A stretch of DNA of 64,000 nucleotides from Amia ocellicauda (GCF_036373705.1 NC_089868.1:18396520-18460519), one strand, 5' to 3'. Numbered from the stretch's first letter, positions 12,501-25,760 are shown. Made by a program: numbers and translations. Notes: generated by a model from the letters alone, not told the origin.

Positions 12501-15500
12501 GATCTATTTGAGGTGTTAATCCTGTAACAGAAAGTGAATATTTTTATTTGGGTGGTCAATTATTCTCTCCTTTTACACCCCCACAATTTGGATTCACAAA
12601 TTATGAATCCACTTATCTCACTGCTAAGACCTTCTTACTGACACAGAACAGATGCAGACATCGCAACACATCCTTCGAAACATGCAATTTCACATTATCA
12701 AGCCTACAGATTATTTTCACAATGCAAGCCCACAGAGCAAAGGCACAAGGCTTCTGAGACTACGAACAGCATGTCAAACTGAGACATTGTACCTGCTAAT
12801 ATTTCCCTCAAATAGCTCGGTGCAGAATAAAATAACTAATGTAATTTTTTGTACTTAAACTTTGTTTTTATCACAGCGTATTTCAGACTTTCAGTCACAA
12901 AACGGCTTTGTACTTTTGCTTCTTGAAATCTGCCTTCAAAACGGTAAAGTGTTTACCCTACTTATCTGTAATATCTGTTATTTATGAGCTAATCAAAGCA
13001 AGTGAGTAAGGAAAACAATATATCATAGGTACAGTTTGAGTCTCCTCAGACTTTACTTTAATAAATGTTTTTATTTCACCATATATAAATATACAAACCA
13101 CATGCTTAGAATAGTGACTCCAAAGTGACTGTGTTTTACTTTGTGCAAGGCTTAGTGCTGTTGCATTTATATGTCTGGATGCCAATATATGCCTTCAAAC
13201 TGCCTCACATGACTTGTCAATTTAATGGAAACTGCACAGTCACATGAGAGTTATGGCTGGAGAAACAGATAAACAGGAAAAACTAAAAAGTGTGCCTTCA
13301 CTGGTGAATAATTGGGCTATGGCTGCATGTTGTGTATTATCTGGTGCAAACTTTGTTTCTCTCCATCCAGCTGCTATAATTCAAAGCACCTGACTCCTGA
13401 AGCAATCACAAACCCATATAACAATGTTAGGAACTTACACAACTCTGTTAAGACAGACATTTTCAAACGCAGTTCTTCAGAAAAATCACAACAATCGTAA
13501 TAATGCTCAAGAGGCACACATCATTTCAGTCCCTAGTCTAAACTGATTTCTGCTCACGTGTCAGAACTGAAAAGAGCTCTAACACTGTGTAACAAAGTGT
13601 CACTGTCATAGACATCTGTCCTTTCCTATGAGGGTATTCAGATGTTATAAATCTAAAACTACTATGGAATTTATTAATTCCCCCTCAGAATAGCAGTGCT
13701 TTATGTTGTGCTGAACATTATGATAAATGGAAGGCATATAAAAATGTACGGTGTCTATTTGGCTTCTACCCCCTCTCCGAAAGGAACACTACAAACTAAA
13801 CAAGATCTAGATACTGAATTAGTATGAAAAGTAAACTGATGATCTATAAGGAGAACACAGTGGAGGAAATAATGTATTTTTCCTTTGTATATGATTCCAA
13901 GGGAATGACAGATGTGTTTAAAGGTGTTTATGTGTATGGGTTAAATTTATTTTGACTTCCAAGATCCTTGGAGTCTATGCTTGACAGCTCCCCTTTGGTA
14001 CAACAATGACTGGATACCAAGAGCGTGTACAAATACGTTTCTTTGTTCCTGAGTTATATAATGTAGAACTAACAAAACTCACAACTTGTCTGTGTAGCAA
14101 CACACTGGGATAAGATTCGGGGCATTTCTTTACTAACAGTATTCTGAGGCTCTGGATCATTGTGATCTGTAATCTATGTCTATCAGTTTTCTATAGTATT
14201 TTCTATATTATTTATGAGAGAAATTAAGTAATTCTCCATCAAACGCAGTTTTCTAAAAATGGATACCCCATGCAAAATTAATGAATTGATTGATAATATT
14301 CCATTTGAAATCAAAATGGAATTATTATTGAGTAACAATTATGTATTTTACTGTTTCAGTGATGTTGCCTAGTAATCTGAGTGTCTACCCTGGGAACTGT
14401 TATATTAGGTTCTTGATGCAAAGATAATAGCTTAGTTATTGCAAGACATAAATAAATCACCTGTTTGTTTATGGTATGATTTTCTTCCAGAGTTGTCAGC
14501 AAAACAGTTTTTATTTTTTGAAAACTTTTTCTAAACCTATTTGGAATCTTGGAAACTTATTCAAATGAATATTAGCAGACTGGTAGACAAAGACAGTTAG
14601 ACTCTTACAACTACATAGCCATAGTCTGCTGGTACATGTGCGATGATCTGTGCAGGACACTACCATAGAATATCTAATTTTGTCTAATTATATATTGATT
14701 CATATATTCCAGGTAGAAGTGTTCCATTGAATTATCAGTTTCTTTACCACCTATCTTGAGACTACTGTGCTAAAATGCCTTTTACTGCATGTTTCCAGAA
14801 AAGACTACAGCTTCTGGCTTTGCTGTTTTTCCCCAAAAATAACATTATTAATGCAACAACTAGGATTTTTATTAAAGCCCCAACAGCAAGGAAACATAAT
14901 GTTATTCTTTTCAACCCTACATCCATTTCACCCCCTTCTACAACAAGAGGCAGTCATCATAAAAAACATGCAACTCTCTGCACATGAGCTTTATGGGTTT
15001 TTATAAAGTCTGTGAAAGGTAATGAGGTTCTTGATTGCCTTCCGGTAGTGTTTGATGTTTATTCCATTGCCTTTGATACATCCAGCAACTCCTTCTGTGA
15101 AAAGAGTTATCAAATTGAAATCTAAATATTGAAGACTAAAACATTTCATTTGGAATCAAGCTGTTGTCATCAATCTCGTTTCATTTGAGCTTTGGGTTGT
15201 TGGCCATTTTGAAGAACACTTCATAATTTTATAACTTTATCCAAAAGAAAACACTCCCACACGACCAAACATTGATGTTAAATGAAATGATGGTCAATGG
15301 CCAAAAGGCAAAAAACCACTGTTGAGTGAATTAATAATTGCTGGAAACTCTTACATAAAATCTCATCTGAAAATGTCTGTTTAAAATTAAAGAGACTCTT
15401 AAAGCTTTCTGCACTGCTTTGATGTTGCCTTATTTTACTCAGTACAACTCCATATTTTAAGAAATCTATCTGTCTTTTGTCTTTGTCTTTACATCATGGG

Positions 15501-15989
15501 AATTTGTCTACTTTGAAATATGAAATGCATTTGTTACTACAGCTCTAGATGATAGTACATGCTGAAGTAAAAGCTGCAGCCTGAGCAGGTTATTACACAG
15601 ACTCAAAATGCATCAGTCAGAAAACATAAAGACAAAGGTCAGGGTCATTGTACTTTAAATCATCCATGATGTTACATAGACAGGGAAAATTTTGAATTGA
15701 ATATTCAATTTAAAAAACAAATGTTCAAACAAATTTCCTTAACTAAATCCAAATGCCCTTTTCTAAAGAACAATCTTTAAACTAAATACATCAAGGAAAA
15801 TGTTATTATTGTTGTGTAATATAACTCTAGGTAGGAACCTTATGATTTTTTGTGTGACAGCAGTGATTGTAGTACAGTCCATGTGTGTGTTTAATGAAGA
15901 ACCAAATGTAAAAATACACATTATTTAGACATTAGAAGTGTGCAGCAGTGAGTCAATATTGGATATATAACAAGTCCATGAGCAGAAAA
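6523..15989. other. Non-coding stretch, no gene recognised
   Basis: About 9.5 kb of AT-rich sequence without a protein-like frame. A GC-richer block at about 6590-7030 has short open frames on both strands but no recognised similarity. A T/A-run lies at about 10170-10182. No tRNA, snRNA or rRNA signature was seen. Confidence 0.4.
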
Positions 15990-15994
15990 AGCAG

Positions 15995-16235
15995 TACCTG
16001 GTTTTCTATTTTTGTCCATTCAGTCCTAATCATCTCCAAGAGGTTATTTATGCTGGGTTCAATCTTCATTTTCACTTTCCTGAATAACTCTTATAACATC
16101 AATGAGCTTAAGGTCAGGTGATGGGAAAATCGAGTGCATCAATTTCCATTTTTTTGTTTTCTTACAGATATAAGTAATTTAGGTTTAACCTGGGTTTGTG
16201 CTCAAGGTCATTTTCATGTTGAAAAGCAAAGCCTT
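15995..16235 (-). pseudogene. Degenerate Tc1 transposase fragment
   Basis: Read on the minus strand, this interval gives FAFQHENDLEHKP, then MEIDALDFP and, after a frameshift, SPDLKLIDVIRVIQ. The pattern resembles the Tc1 block QQDNDPKH...[11 protein letters not shown], which carries the second and third catalytic acidic residues. The first Asp of the block is replaced (HEND) and the final Glu position is lost. Multiple stops and frameshifts show a dead copy. No terminal repeats were found, so its limits are approximate. It lies directly beside the large foldback at 16303. Confidence 0.45.
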
Positions 16236-16302
16236 CCTGAGGGTATTGCATAGCAATGAAGAAATTGAAGTTTATTTATATTATTTACCATTAAAACTAC
16301 CC

Positions 16303-16989
16303 TATATGGAGGGTGCCAAAATTAAGATGATTATGAAGATGATTATGAAGATGAAGATGCAGACTGTCCACTTGTACAATGTTGCCATAGAAAGTGGTCA
16401 GAAGTCAGACATGTCCATGCAGAGCGGTGGTGGACAGACGTGTTTCAATGTTAAAACGTAATAGTTTCCATATTGTATTTTGTTTGTCTTTATTCAGGAA
16501 CATTTACAAAGACACATCTACTAGCTCACACGGTACCTATAGATAAAGAGAGGTGTTAAATTCAGTCCTACGTTTTACTCTATTGCATTTATTTTAGGCT
16601 TTATACAGTGTATTGTGGAGCTATAGAACACATATACATATACAGATATAGGTATATTTATATATAGTGGTTAAGGCGCACGACTGTGAGTCTGGTCCAA
16701 ATAAAGTAAAATGTAGGACTTAATTTAACACCTCCCTTTATCTATAGATACCGTGTGAGCCAGGAGATGTATCTTTGTAAATGTTCCCGAATAAAAACTA
16801 ACAAAATACAATTTGGAAACTATTACATTTTAACATTGAAACACGTCTGTCCACCATTGCTCTGCATGGACATGTCTGACTTCCGACCACTTTCTATGGC
16901 AACATTGTAGAACTGGACAGTCTGCATCTTCATCTTCATATTCATCTTCATGTTCATCTAAATTTTGGCACTGATCACCCTCCATACCT
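16303..16989. repeat. Large inverted repeat (foldback element)
   Basis: A left arm at about 16303-16585 and a right arm at about 16700-16989 are near-identical inverted copies of about 285 bp, separated by a spacer of about 115 bp. Differences are mostly point changes plus a small indel near the outer end. The spacer contains AT-rich dinucleotide sequence and a tRNA-SINE-like string GGTTAAGGCGCACGACTGTG near 16670. Such long arms fit a foldback DNA transposon or two inverted insertions of one element. Confidence 0.8.
16830..16985 (-). CDS. Small acidic open frame in the foldback arm
   Basis: A 51-codon frame on the minus strand of the right arm starts at an ATG near the outer edge and ends in TAA. 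It begins MEGDQC, continues with an acidic run of Glu/Asp, and ends with a Cys/His/Trp-rich stretch (CCHRKWSEV, EQWWTDVFQC). The left arm carries the same sequence in inverted orientation with changes. I do not recognise the family. It may be an exon of a transposon-encoded protein or a chance frame. There is no evidence of expression. Confidence 0.2.
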   Translation of the reverse strand: MEGDQCQNLDEHEDEYEDEDADCPVLQCCHRKWSEVRHVHAEQWWTDVFQC

Positions 16990-19900
16990 ATACCTTCATG
17001 TTTAGGCAGGTTAAAAATAACACTAACAGTTTATCTTTATAAATACACGATTTTGTCTGTTCATGCCGCTTTTGTCCATTGACGTTTTGATCAATCTGTA
17101 TGCTTTTTTCTGGGTTTTTTGTCTGAACAAAGGTTTCACCATGATACCAGCTTCTCAAAGACATTTTTCCTTCAGTGTAATCAGTATTAAGTTGTTTAAC
17201 GGTTAGGAGCAATCAGCCATGCACTTTATAATCAAGTAGTCTGTTTTCTACTAACTTTTTTCTCTTTCTGACTGAATACCATTTGTTGGCACATAGCTAC
17301 CAGTTTTCTGGATTTCTTGAGTTTCCTGCACTCATTGAGTAAATGATGCTCTGTAATGTACTGCTCTGTAGTGTAATGAAGCATATATGATCAATACTTA
17401 ATTTCCTTTCTTGGATCCATGGTAACTCATTTACAGTGCACACCTGCTTTGTCCCCTTTCCGAGAGTCCAACCAACCAGTTTGTCCTACATTTTCCATTG
17501 TCTTTCTGGTTAGAAAGACTTAGAGTGGGTTCAGTCTGGTCAACTTATGCGATAATGTAGTCATTTATTGACAGTTTTACAATAATTTAACATAGATTTT
17601 TAGCATTGGCCTCACATTCAAGAGGTCTCTGCCAACGTTATTTTGATAACATGTGCATGCCTGACTGGCGTCAAGTGTCCCTACACTCCCCCCCCTTGAC
17701 ATGGGAGGCAAGATGCAGGTTGAGGCTGGGGAGGTGGAGGTGAGTTCAGAAACATGGCAGGGGACACTGTTTTGGGTGAGTTTAAATACACAGCCCATAC
17801 TATTCATTTTATGTGGCAGCCAATGGGCTTTCTGTGTGTGATTAGGAGAGTTTCTTGCCTGAAGCATCGCTTTGCTTAATTTCTGGAAGCTGTCTGCAAC
17901 TTTCTAACTGACAGGGGATTATAAACTATACACACAGGATAACAGTTTAATTGTAAAACATAATATGCCAGTACAAAGTATCCACTGATATATATCAGGA
18001 TTTTAGTACAATGTAAAATCTTGAAATACCACCATATTCACATACCGAATCCAAACATTTGCAGATTCTCAAATGACACATAACCACATATAGCACATGC
18101 CAAAAAAGGCTACAGTGCCAACTTTGATCACTTTCATGACAGCAAAAAATAAATTAAAGAAATTTGATCTCAGCTCTTTGGCAGTCAGAGCCAGACAACA
18201 CTTAAGTAAGATTTAGAGATGTCTCAGACTGCCTCAGAATGAAGAAACAATCTGAGTTTCTGTGTCTATGTATGCATGAAGAAGAGGTCTGGAGCAGACT
18301 TTAATGTTCTCCGTGCTATGAAGCGTGTTTTGAAGAGAGGAGCTCAACTGCTTAGTGGGGGTTCAGTGAGGGAGAAATAGCTAGGGGGCAGCGAAGGGAG
18401 CAGAGTAAACAGAAGATATGCTGAGCTCGGGTGGAACAGTGCAGCCACACAGCACCAAGAGGGATATATTTGATGAGCAGGTACAGAGCTAGTGAAAAGG
18501 CAGGAGCATGAACTTCGATAACAGCGGGGTAGAATGAGTTCACCAGAGAATGGCAATGGTGAATTAAAAGAGACAAAAAAAAACTGAACTCAGAGAGGTA
18601 AAGCTAGTGGGAACAGAGAGAGTGCTCAAGGGCAGCATAAGGCCAGTGCCAGCACTCCAAAAAGAGCAAAACCGAAATTAGGATCTGATGGAATCTTGTT
18701 GGTGTCTCCCTGTAGGGGAACATTCCTTTGTTTTTCCTCAGTGAGTTGTATGCATCCCTTCGTTTATTGAGAGGATTGCTCAGGAGAATGCATTTTAATA
18801 TCTTCCCAATAAAATGTTAGCAAGTACTGGGATGGAAACTGTAGGGGAAAAAAAAAAACATAGAAACTATATATAAAGAAATTAAAAAGGGGGAGCTACA
18901 GAGTGGTGTAAAGTCAGCTGCCTTTGGAGAGAAAAAGAAAGCAGTGATTTTTCATCTGTAACAATGTTCATTCTGGTCAAAGCAATCAATGGGAAAAAAA
19001 ATACAATTCATAGAATGGATACCAACCATGGAGTTCAATACATATTGTGACAACCCTCTGAATAAACAAGAAATTATTCCACGATTCTTTCATTAGATTC
19101 AATTCAGATTTCTTAAATGCCCAATCCTAAAAGAGGCAATTCACTCTTTATAAAAGCTACATAATTATATTTCATTATCCATGTTCTTGCTCACACATGC
19201 TCAGCTTTGCAGGCCTTACAGACAAAATAACTTTAGTTCTGAACGGCGCTGAGCCAAAGTACTCACTTTCTTGACACATTTTCAAATATATTTTAATGCT
19301 AAGATTTTGTGAAACTACCTCTTTAAACTCTCAGGCTTGCATTTCATTAAGTTCCCCTTTCATTCCCCTAGCACAGATGTACAGTATGACAAACTAGTGA
19401 TATGCTGGATCACATGCTCCATTACAAAATTAAGCTGTTGAACCACATCTTTAATGACATGATGAGGTTTATTAAACAGCAAAAGACTTACGATAATAAA
19501 TGTTGCTTAAAATATTTCTGTAATTTAAAACACTGCCACACTCTATAAACACGCATATATAACTTACATGCTTGATTTCAATAAGTCATATCAGTCCAAC
19601 TTTTGACAGTCTAAAGTGAACTGAAGCACTTCTCCAAATTAACATATGTTAATGGGATTTCTGTTTATCACAAACCTCTCATCTGTCATTTTTCCTATCT
19701 ACTGACTGATCTGTATCCTGGGGATGAAATAAACATTACGTGTGTTTCCAAAAATAATAATTAAAAATTATATTTTGTTCAAAATAAACCTTTTTCTTTT
19801 GCTAAACATGTATACAAATAATAAATACATTAAAAAATAAAACATTTACCATTAGATATCTGTATGCAAATTTTAAAAATACACACATTGGTGTCTACCT

Positions 19901-20865
19901 GTAGTTACAGTCCCATCGAGATACAAGCTCCCTGGAGCTTGAAGTACCGTGAAAAAAACATTTTAAAATAAAAATAATGTGTTGGGAATAAATTGTGATA
20001 TATTTACTCTGCCATCATTAGCCCTGATTCCCGAACTCAAGTTACAATTTCACAAACTGGAGCTGTTGGCCTATAGATTAAATAGTGACTTGAGTAATTC
20101 TTCTGAACCATTGTATTCAGGCACACATATCTCCTCTACCAGATGTCTCTGTCAAGGTACTCATTGACCAAATCACATTCAAGAGTCAATCCTAATTGTA
20201 AATACTGAGCATACTTCAATAAACAAACAAACAAAAAACAAACAAAGAAACAGAACTATGGCATAATTATACCAACTCTTTGTTTGCCCAATTATCAATT
20301 CATTTTACTGAGAAGAGCACATGGTAATTGAGTCAATTAATAACAATGCTGGGTTGATGTTTATTTAATCATTTTCTTTTATTCAATTAAGCTCTGTATT
20401 TCATTACACTAGAGAGCTGGTCATTTCAACATTTTTTTTTAATTTCCTTGCAGATGTTTTTCGTACTTTTTATATTTATCTATCAGGGGAGTTGAGCTTT
20501 GAAAAACTGTCTCGATAAAAGGCAGAGAAATGAAATCTACTGATCTATCTTTTATCCAGTTAGTCATATTATATCAATTTTAATCAGACAGCTAATGAGA
20601 AATTCTTTTGCTGTGCACTGAAGAACATCAGGGGCTTTTTTTTTTTTCATTTCCCAGAACCTGAGTTTTATTCAAGTGGAAATAAACTTTCTTCTACTTT
20701 AGCAGGAGCACACTTTGATAAAAAAAGAGCAGAATGGTATTGATCTACAATTTAACTTCCATCATGATATGCTCCAATTAGTCTTGGCTGGGTTTGCTGA
20801 AGAAGGCTGAGGCGTCTCAGACATTAGCAGGTGTGTCAATACCTCACCAATACTGTTTTTTTTTC
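16990..20865. other. Non-coding stretch, no gene recognised
   Basis: No protein-like frame is identified. GC-richer patches lie at about 17640-17880 (with a C-run) and about 18280-18680 (purine-rich). The block at about 20420-20720, with homeodomain-like TAAT cores such as CAGCTAATGAG, resembles conserved non-coding sequence in composition only. Confidence 0.35.
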
Positions 20866-20873
20866 ACTGTCTT

Positions 20874-21333
20874 TAGGGCTGTGCGACATGACGATATATA
20901 TCGTATGCCGATAGAAAAACGTCTATCGTTTCATATTATGCTATATCGTTTATATCGTGGTGTCGCAAATTGCAATCTTTACGGCAGTATTTTTCGTCAT
21001 TAGAAGTTTTGGGTTCTTCGCGGTTCTTCCACACGTGTCGGATGCGGCAAGAAATGAGCATCAGAAACACAGAGACATGAGGAGAGAGAAGTGACTCAAT
21101 AACCAGCACAACCAAGATATACTGTAATGCGCAAGCGCACACATTGCGCCCCGCTCTCGTCGCCGGGCTGAACTTGATATGCAAGCACCCCCCACCCCCG
21201 CTAATTTAGACTACCATTTGTATAAAATTAATAATAACGTTTGTTTGCATTTTAATACATTGGAAAGCAATGCAAACACATGCAGAACGTATAATTGTCT
21301 TTTTTATTAAGATGGTGAAGTGGTTCAACAGTT

Positions 21334-21379
<46 letters not shown>

Positions 21380-22083
21380 AACTATTTTGTATTAACATCG
21401 TGCTGTATTTGTAAGTAGAATCGAGACGCGACAGTCACAGGAGAAATGTCTGTCCAGCAGATGTTAATGCGCCGCTATAGACCCGGCTGTGCTCAATCTG
21501 CCTGAATCTGGACCTTTACTGCGCATGTGCTGCGTGATCACTATTACTGGTGTGACAGTAAACCATGCTGTGTATTTGTATATTTGTGCTCTGAGGAAGA
21601 GAAGTCGAAACGCGTAAGCATTGTGATGTTCACTTTTTCTCTAATAAATCATTTTGGAGACATTGGTGAATATGGACTGTTTTTAGACGGGAGCTGCTGT
21701 CCTTCCTTCCTTGACCGGATAATTGTTCTATATAAAATCCCTGGGATAAGGCACCCCGCATTTAAGATTTATTAAAACTATTATAACGCCATATATTTTT
21801 AAACTTATGTATCCCATAACAACATAACACACGCAATAGTAATCACACAACACTTGCCCTGTAATGTGTCGCATTCTGCATATATTTACCATGTCAGACT
21901 GCATGTAGTATTTGTTAGTTTTGCTTATTGAAGGATTAACGAAATACTTGTATTTTTAATGTCTTTGGTCTTATTTTGTGGCTTGATTGGAATAAAACAA
22001 GAAATATCGAGATATATATTGTGTATCGCCCAAACATCTAAAAAAATCGAGATATTATTTTTAAGTCATATCGCCCAGCCCTA
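20874..22083. mobile_element. hAT-like element with 8-bp duplication
   Basis: The left end is TAGGGCTGTGCGACATGACG and the right end, read on the minus strand, is TAGGGCTGGGCGATATGACT. They form terminal inverted repeats of about 20 bp. The flanking octamers ACTGTCTT (20866-20873) and ACTCTCTT (22084-22091) differ at one position, giving the 8-bp target duplication characteristic of hAT elements. Both subterminal regions are rich in TATCG-type motifs. The interior (1.2 kb) has an ATT microsatellite, CpG-rich segments and no recognised transposase, so it is non-autonomous. Confidence 0.75.
21335..21375. repeat. ATT trinucleotide microsatellite
   Basis: About 13 uninterrupted TAT/ATT units lie within the hAT-like element. 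Confidence 0.95.
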
Positions 22084-22091
22084 ACTCTCTT

Positions 22092-23872
22092 TGTAAATTG
22101 TCAAAGGACAGCCAGTAGTCTGATTGCAGCACGTCAATGCAAATTATCACGGTACTAAGCAATAATTCTTCCAAGCAATGAACTGCCACTGGCTAACTTT
22201 AAGTAATTCACATAACTAATGGCAAAACGTCAGTTGCATTCAGAAAGCATTAGAGAAACAGTAACATTGCACTACATGTTGTTCAAGCTGTTATAATATA
22301 GCTTTTTTTTCCATAGTTAAGAAATTAAAGTCAATCTCATTCCATTATCATTGTTGTTGATTGTGGTTGTTGTCATTCTCCTTATGGAGATTCAGAAAAT
22401 TAAAGCTGGATTTTATGATCCGATCTAATGTCAAATTGTAAACATTCAACACATATAAGCCATTATCACCCATGTATTAAAATAATGGGTACACATCCAT
22501 TTTAATAATTTCTAACTGAAAAGTTCAGTACCCACTTACAAAACATTACTTTGTATTAATGAATGATAAATATTAATGTTCAAATAATTATGCAATTTGC
22601 GGTTCATGCACATCAGGAAAAAATGTTTTGAAAAAGCATTTCATTTAGTGTGTTTGGTTAATACATAGCATATCAAGTAGATGTTGAGCAAGAATTTCGC
22701 CTGCATTATAGCGACCGCCCAGAAACAATCCTGAAATCCTATCATATGAAAATGTATTGAGCAAGAGTATTCATGAAAAAGATTCAGTGCCTTCTTAAAA
22801 GACAAGATGCCCAGAAAATACAGACTGATTTATTTCCCCTAATTAACTGCACAGGCGTGATGCAATGTGATACAGGTATCCATTTATACACTGATATTTT
22901 ACACAAAATTTTACTTTTTTTTTTTTTTACAACTACACATCTGTATACCCACATCCCATTACCTAAATAAAGCTCTGTATTGTGCTAATGCAGCACTATT
23001 AAGCCTCAATTTGTACCACCTGCTTGGAATTCAGAAGGCTTGTTGTTCAACGGAGCAATCAGTTTCCACAGCGCTGCTGGATCAAAGAGGACTTAGGAGC
23101 AAGAAAATAACAGGCTTCCAGCTGTTAACACCGGCTACCTCCTTTCCATTTACGCCGGACTGCAGCTAAGCTTCCCACAGGTTGTAAACTTAACCTTTTG
23201 TATGACAGCTTGGTAGCATGACAGTTGATTAAGCAGGAGGACGCTGTGTTACTCTAAATAGGAGTGTTAACTTGGCAACATTACAAAAGGCACAGCAGAA
23301 AGGATCACTGCATATAAAAAATCACCAAGACCCAAATATTATTGGGTTGTCATTTTAGTATTTAAACCATGTTAATGGCTAACTAAGGAATATCTCAGAA
23401 AATACATTTTGGATTGTAGTCCGTAAACTGTGAGCCAACCAGTGAAGAATTCATATAGGAATTATATTTACATAAAGACCAGTACTTTGCAGTAGTGGAA
23501 AATGATTGTATGAAGCTTCCCTCACAAGACTGGTCTAATTGAAATGCTTATCATGTCAGTAGGTAACTGATAGAATGATTATAGAATGTGTTCATATGAA
23601 CCCTCAAAAATGCCAAATCACAAATCGAACCCATCAAATAATCACACATGTATATTCCAAGTTGTTTTGACATATTTAATCTTTTTACATCTTAAGATCT
23701 TTGCATAGAGTTCCCAGGTCCAGAATCCATTTAACATCCAAGCAGTCAAGTTTTATTCCATAATATTTAGTATGGGAACTCGGGACATTGTATGATGGAT
23801 TTACAATGTGATCAAAAAGCGAAAAACGAATTACAAATGCTTGCGATGGATTCACATCTATTTTAGAGTTTA
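22092..23872. other. Non-coding stretch, nothing recognised
   Basis: AT-rich with homopolymer T-runs (for example at about 22912-22930). No gene, RNA or repeat family is recognised. Confidence 0.4.
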
Positions 23873-23945
23873 CCCTGCCTTGCACCCTGCGTCCGCCGTG
23901 TAAGACTGGCTCACTGTGACCCTGGACTGGATGAAGCAGTTAATA
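23873..23945 (+). repeat. SINE / L2-type 3' tail remnant
   Basis: The string CCTGCCTTGCACCCTGCGTC followed by GTGACCCTGGACTGGATGAA and GCAGTTAATAA resembles the common fish SINE/L2 tail consensus (GCCTTGCGCCCT...GCGACCCTGATCAGGATAAGCGGTTA). Only the 3' tail is recognisable. The head could not be delimited. Confidence 0.5.
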
Positions 23946-25539
23946 ATTAACTAATAGATTAATGTACATGTACATGCACATCAATTGAAGGATTCAGTTC
24001 TGGACTAATTGTAAAGATGATAATTATGATCATGCCTGATTAGGAAGTAGTGACTGAACCTTTCACTCTTCCCTCTGACACTGAACCTAGTGAATAAGAT
24101 TTTTTTTTTTTTTTTTTTTACAAGATTAATACAAGATCACAAACTGCAGTGAATACTATGGCTCTTGTCAAAAGATGAAGGACTCTCTGTCATTATAAAA
24201 TATTTCCCTGTCTAGAAATATTTTAATGGTTTTGAAGCTGCTTGTTACTCTCTTGCACTTACAAACGGTCAACATCTGAAAGATTAAAGGTCGTCACAGG
24301 GAATAGGGTGACCGCACAGAGGTACAGAACCATAGCTGGCTTGCTTGACCTATGAAATCATACAGTTATACAGTTCACACGTTAAAGTGCCAATTTATTT
24401 TCCAGAAACAACACTTGGTTGTTTTTTTTTTCCATTTTAAATCACAAAGCCAAGTTTCAACAGTACAATATGGTGGCCACCAGAAAGAAAATGTGAGGTC
24501 TGGAAGAGACTAATGAATGATTATGCAGTGGCATTCAAAGCACAATGAAGTTGAGCAAACACAAAGACAGGCTAATTGAAATTAAGAACCGTGTTTATAA
24601 CTGAGATACATATTGTATGCATCATTAGCAAACAGATTTGAAATATAATGGTGCTCATAGGACAACTTCAGCTACAGAAAGCTTGTGCTAAACTGCTAAG
24701 AACACACACACCACAACAAGGTAATGATGAAGGTCGTTTTTTTTGTATTTGATTGAATTCAATACAGCTCCATATTGCAAATGAGATTCCCACTGTATAT
24801 TTTGTTACAAATGCCTATTTAATTCAGTGCTTCATGCAGTAGGGCTCTGCCATGGTTATTAATGGTGTCAGTTTTATTCCTGGTAAGGTTGTGTACAATA
24901 AATGATATCCCCAACACAGTTATTAAGGCTAGAGTCTAATTTATTCTGGTAAGGCTGTGCAGTTAGTATTTAACATTACAAGGATGGATTTCCGCAGCTT
25001 ACTTATGTTCCTCTAATAAAGGTCATTTTTACCCACTGCATGTATATTAAATTTGACTTACAATTTTCAGCAGCAATGTAAGGTGGCAGCTGCTTTCAGG
25101 GGCTCTAAGTGAAAATCGATAGCACAGCTAAACAAGGTTTAAATCAAGGTGTAATATCCATAATAATTCACACTGGTCTTCTTTGCATCCAGTGGAGAAG
25201 AAAAGCAAAGGAAATAGGGTTGAGGCAGCATGTAAGTGTTCTCCTGCCTGGCAACTGTTGGAGCACAAAACAAGCATGGAGTGCTTAAGGATATGTTTGT
25301 ATCTCAGTGTCGATACTCAGCCACCATATCGTATTATACATTCTGCTTTCTGGGCACAATGCTGTATGCTGAGCAATGGACCAAACAGCTTGCCCTGACC
25401 GTGGGTGAACTGAATGCTATTTATTGGGCAAGCAACTCCAACTTCCAGATGCAATTGTTTTTAGTGCAGGGTAATACAAGATATTCTCAAAGGGATAGTC
25501 TTTGACACACAGTCATATAATTGTGATCTTCACATTTAT
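23946..25539. other. Non-coding stretch, no gene recognised
   Basis: It contains a T-run at about 24101-24119 and an A/T-rich interior. The block at about 25180-25500 is GC-richer and open in two frames but resembles no known protein. It may be conserved non-coding sequence. Confidence 0.35.
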
Positions 25540-25760
25540 TAGAAAAAAAATCCTTTTTCCCAGGAGTTTCAATTTCTCCAGTTATTGTTCTGCATTAGAT
25601 CAAAAACCTCATTGCTGATTTCCCAGTGGCAATAAAATTCGCTAATGTTTATGGCGCTGTCATTTGCCTGGGAGATGGCTAGAAGCTCTTTAACTAAGAG
25701 TTCCTCTCGGCGATTAAAACGGCAATAGCAAAAGGTATGTAATCAAGTAGTTTCATTAGC
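25540..25760. promoter_or_regulatory. Candidate conserved non-coding element
   Basis: This moderately GC block is free of repeats and homopolymers and dense in homeodomain/CDX-like sites (GGCAATAAAATTCGCTAATG, TTAAAACGGCAATA). It stands out from the AT-rich, indel-prone flanks. The call is by composition only, and conservation has not been tested. Confidence 0.25.

Noticed and set aside
16660..16700. tRNA gene suggested by GGTTAAGGCGCACGACTGTG
   Set aside because: No full cloverleaf or B box. At most a tRNA-derived SINE fragment.
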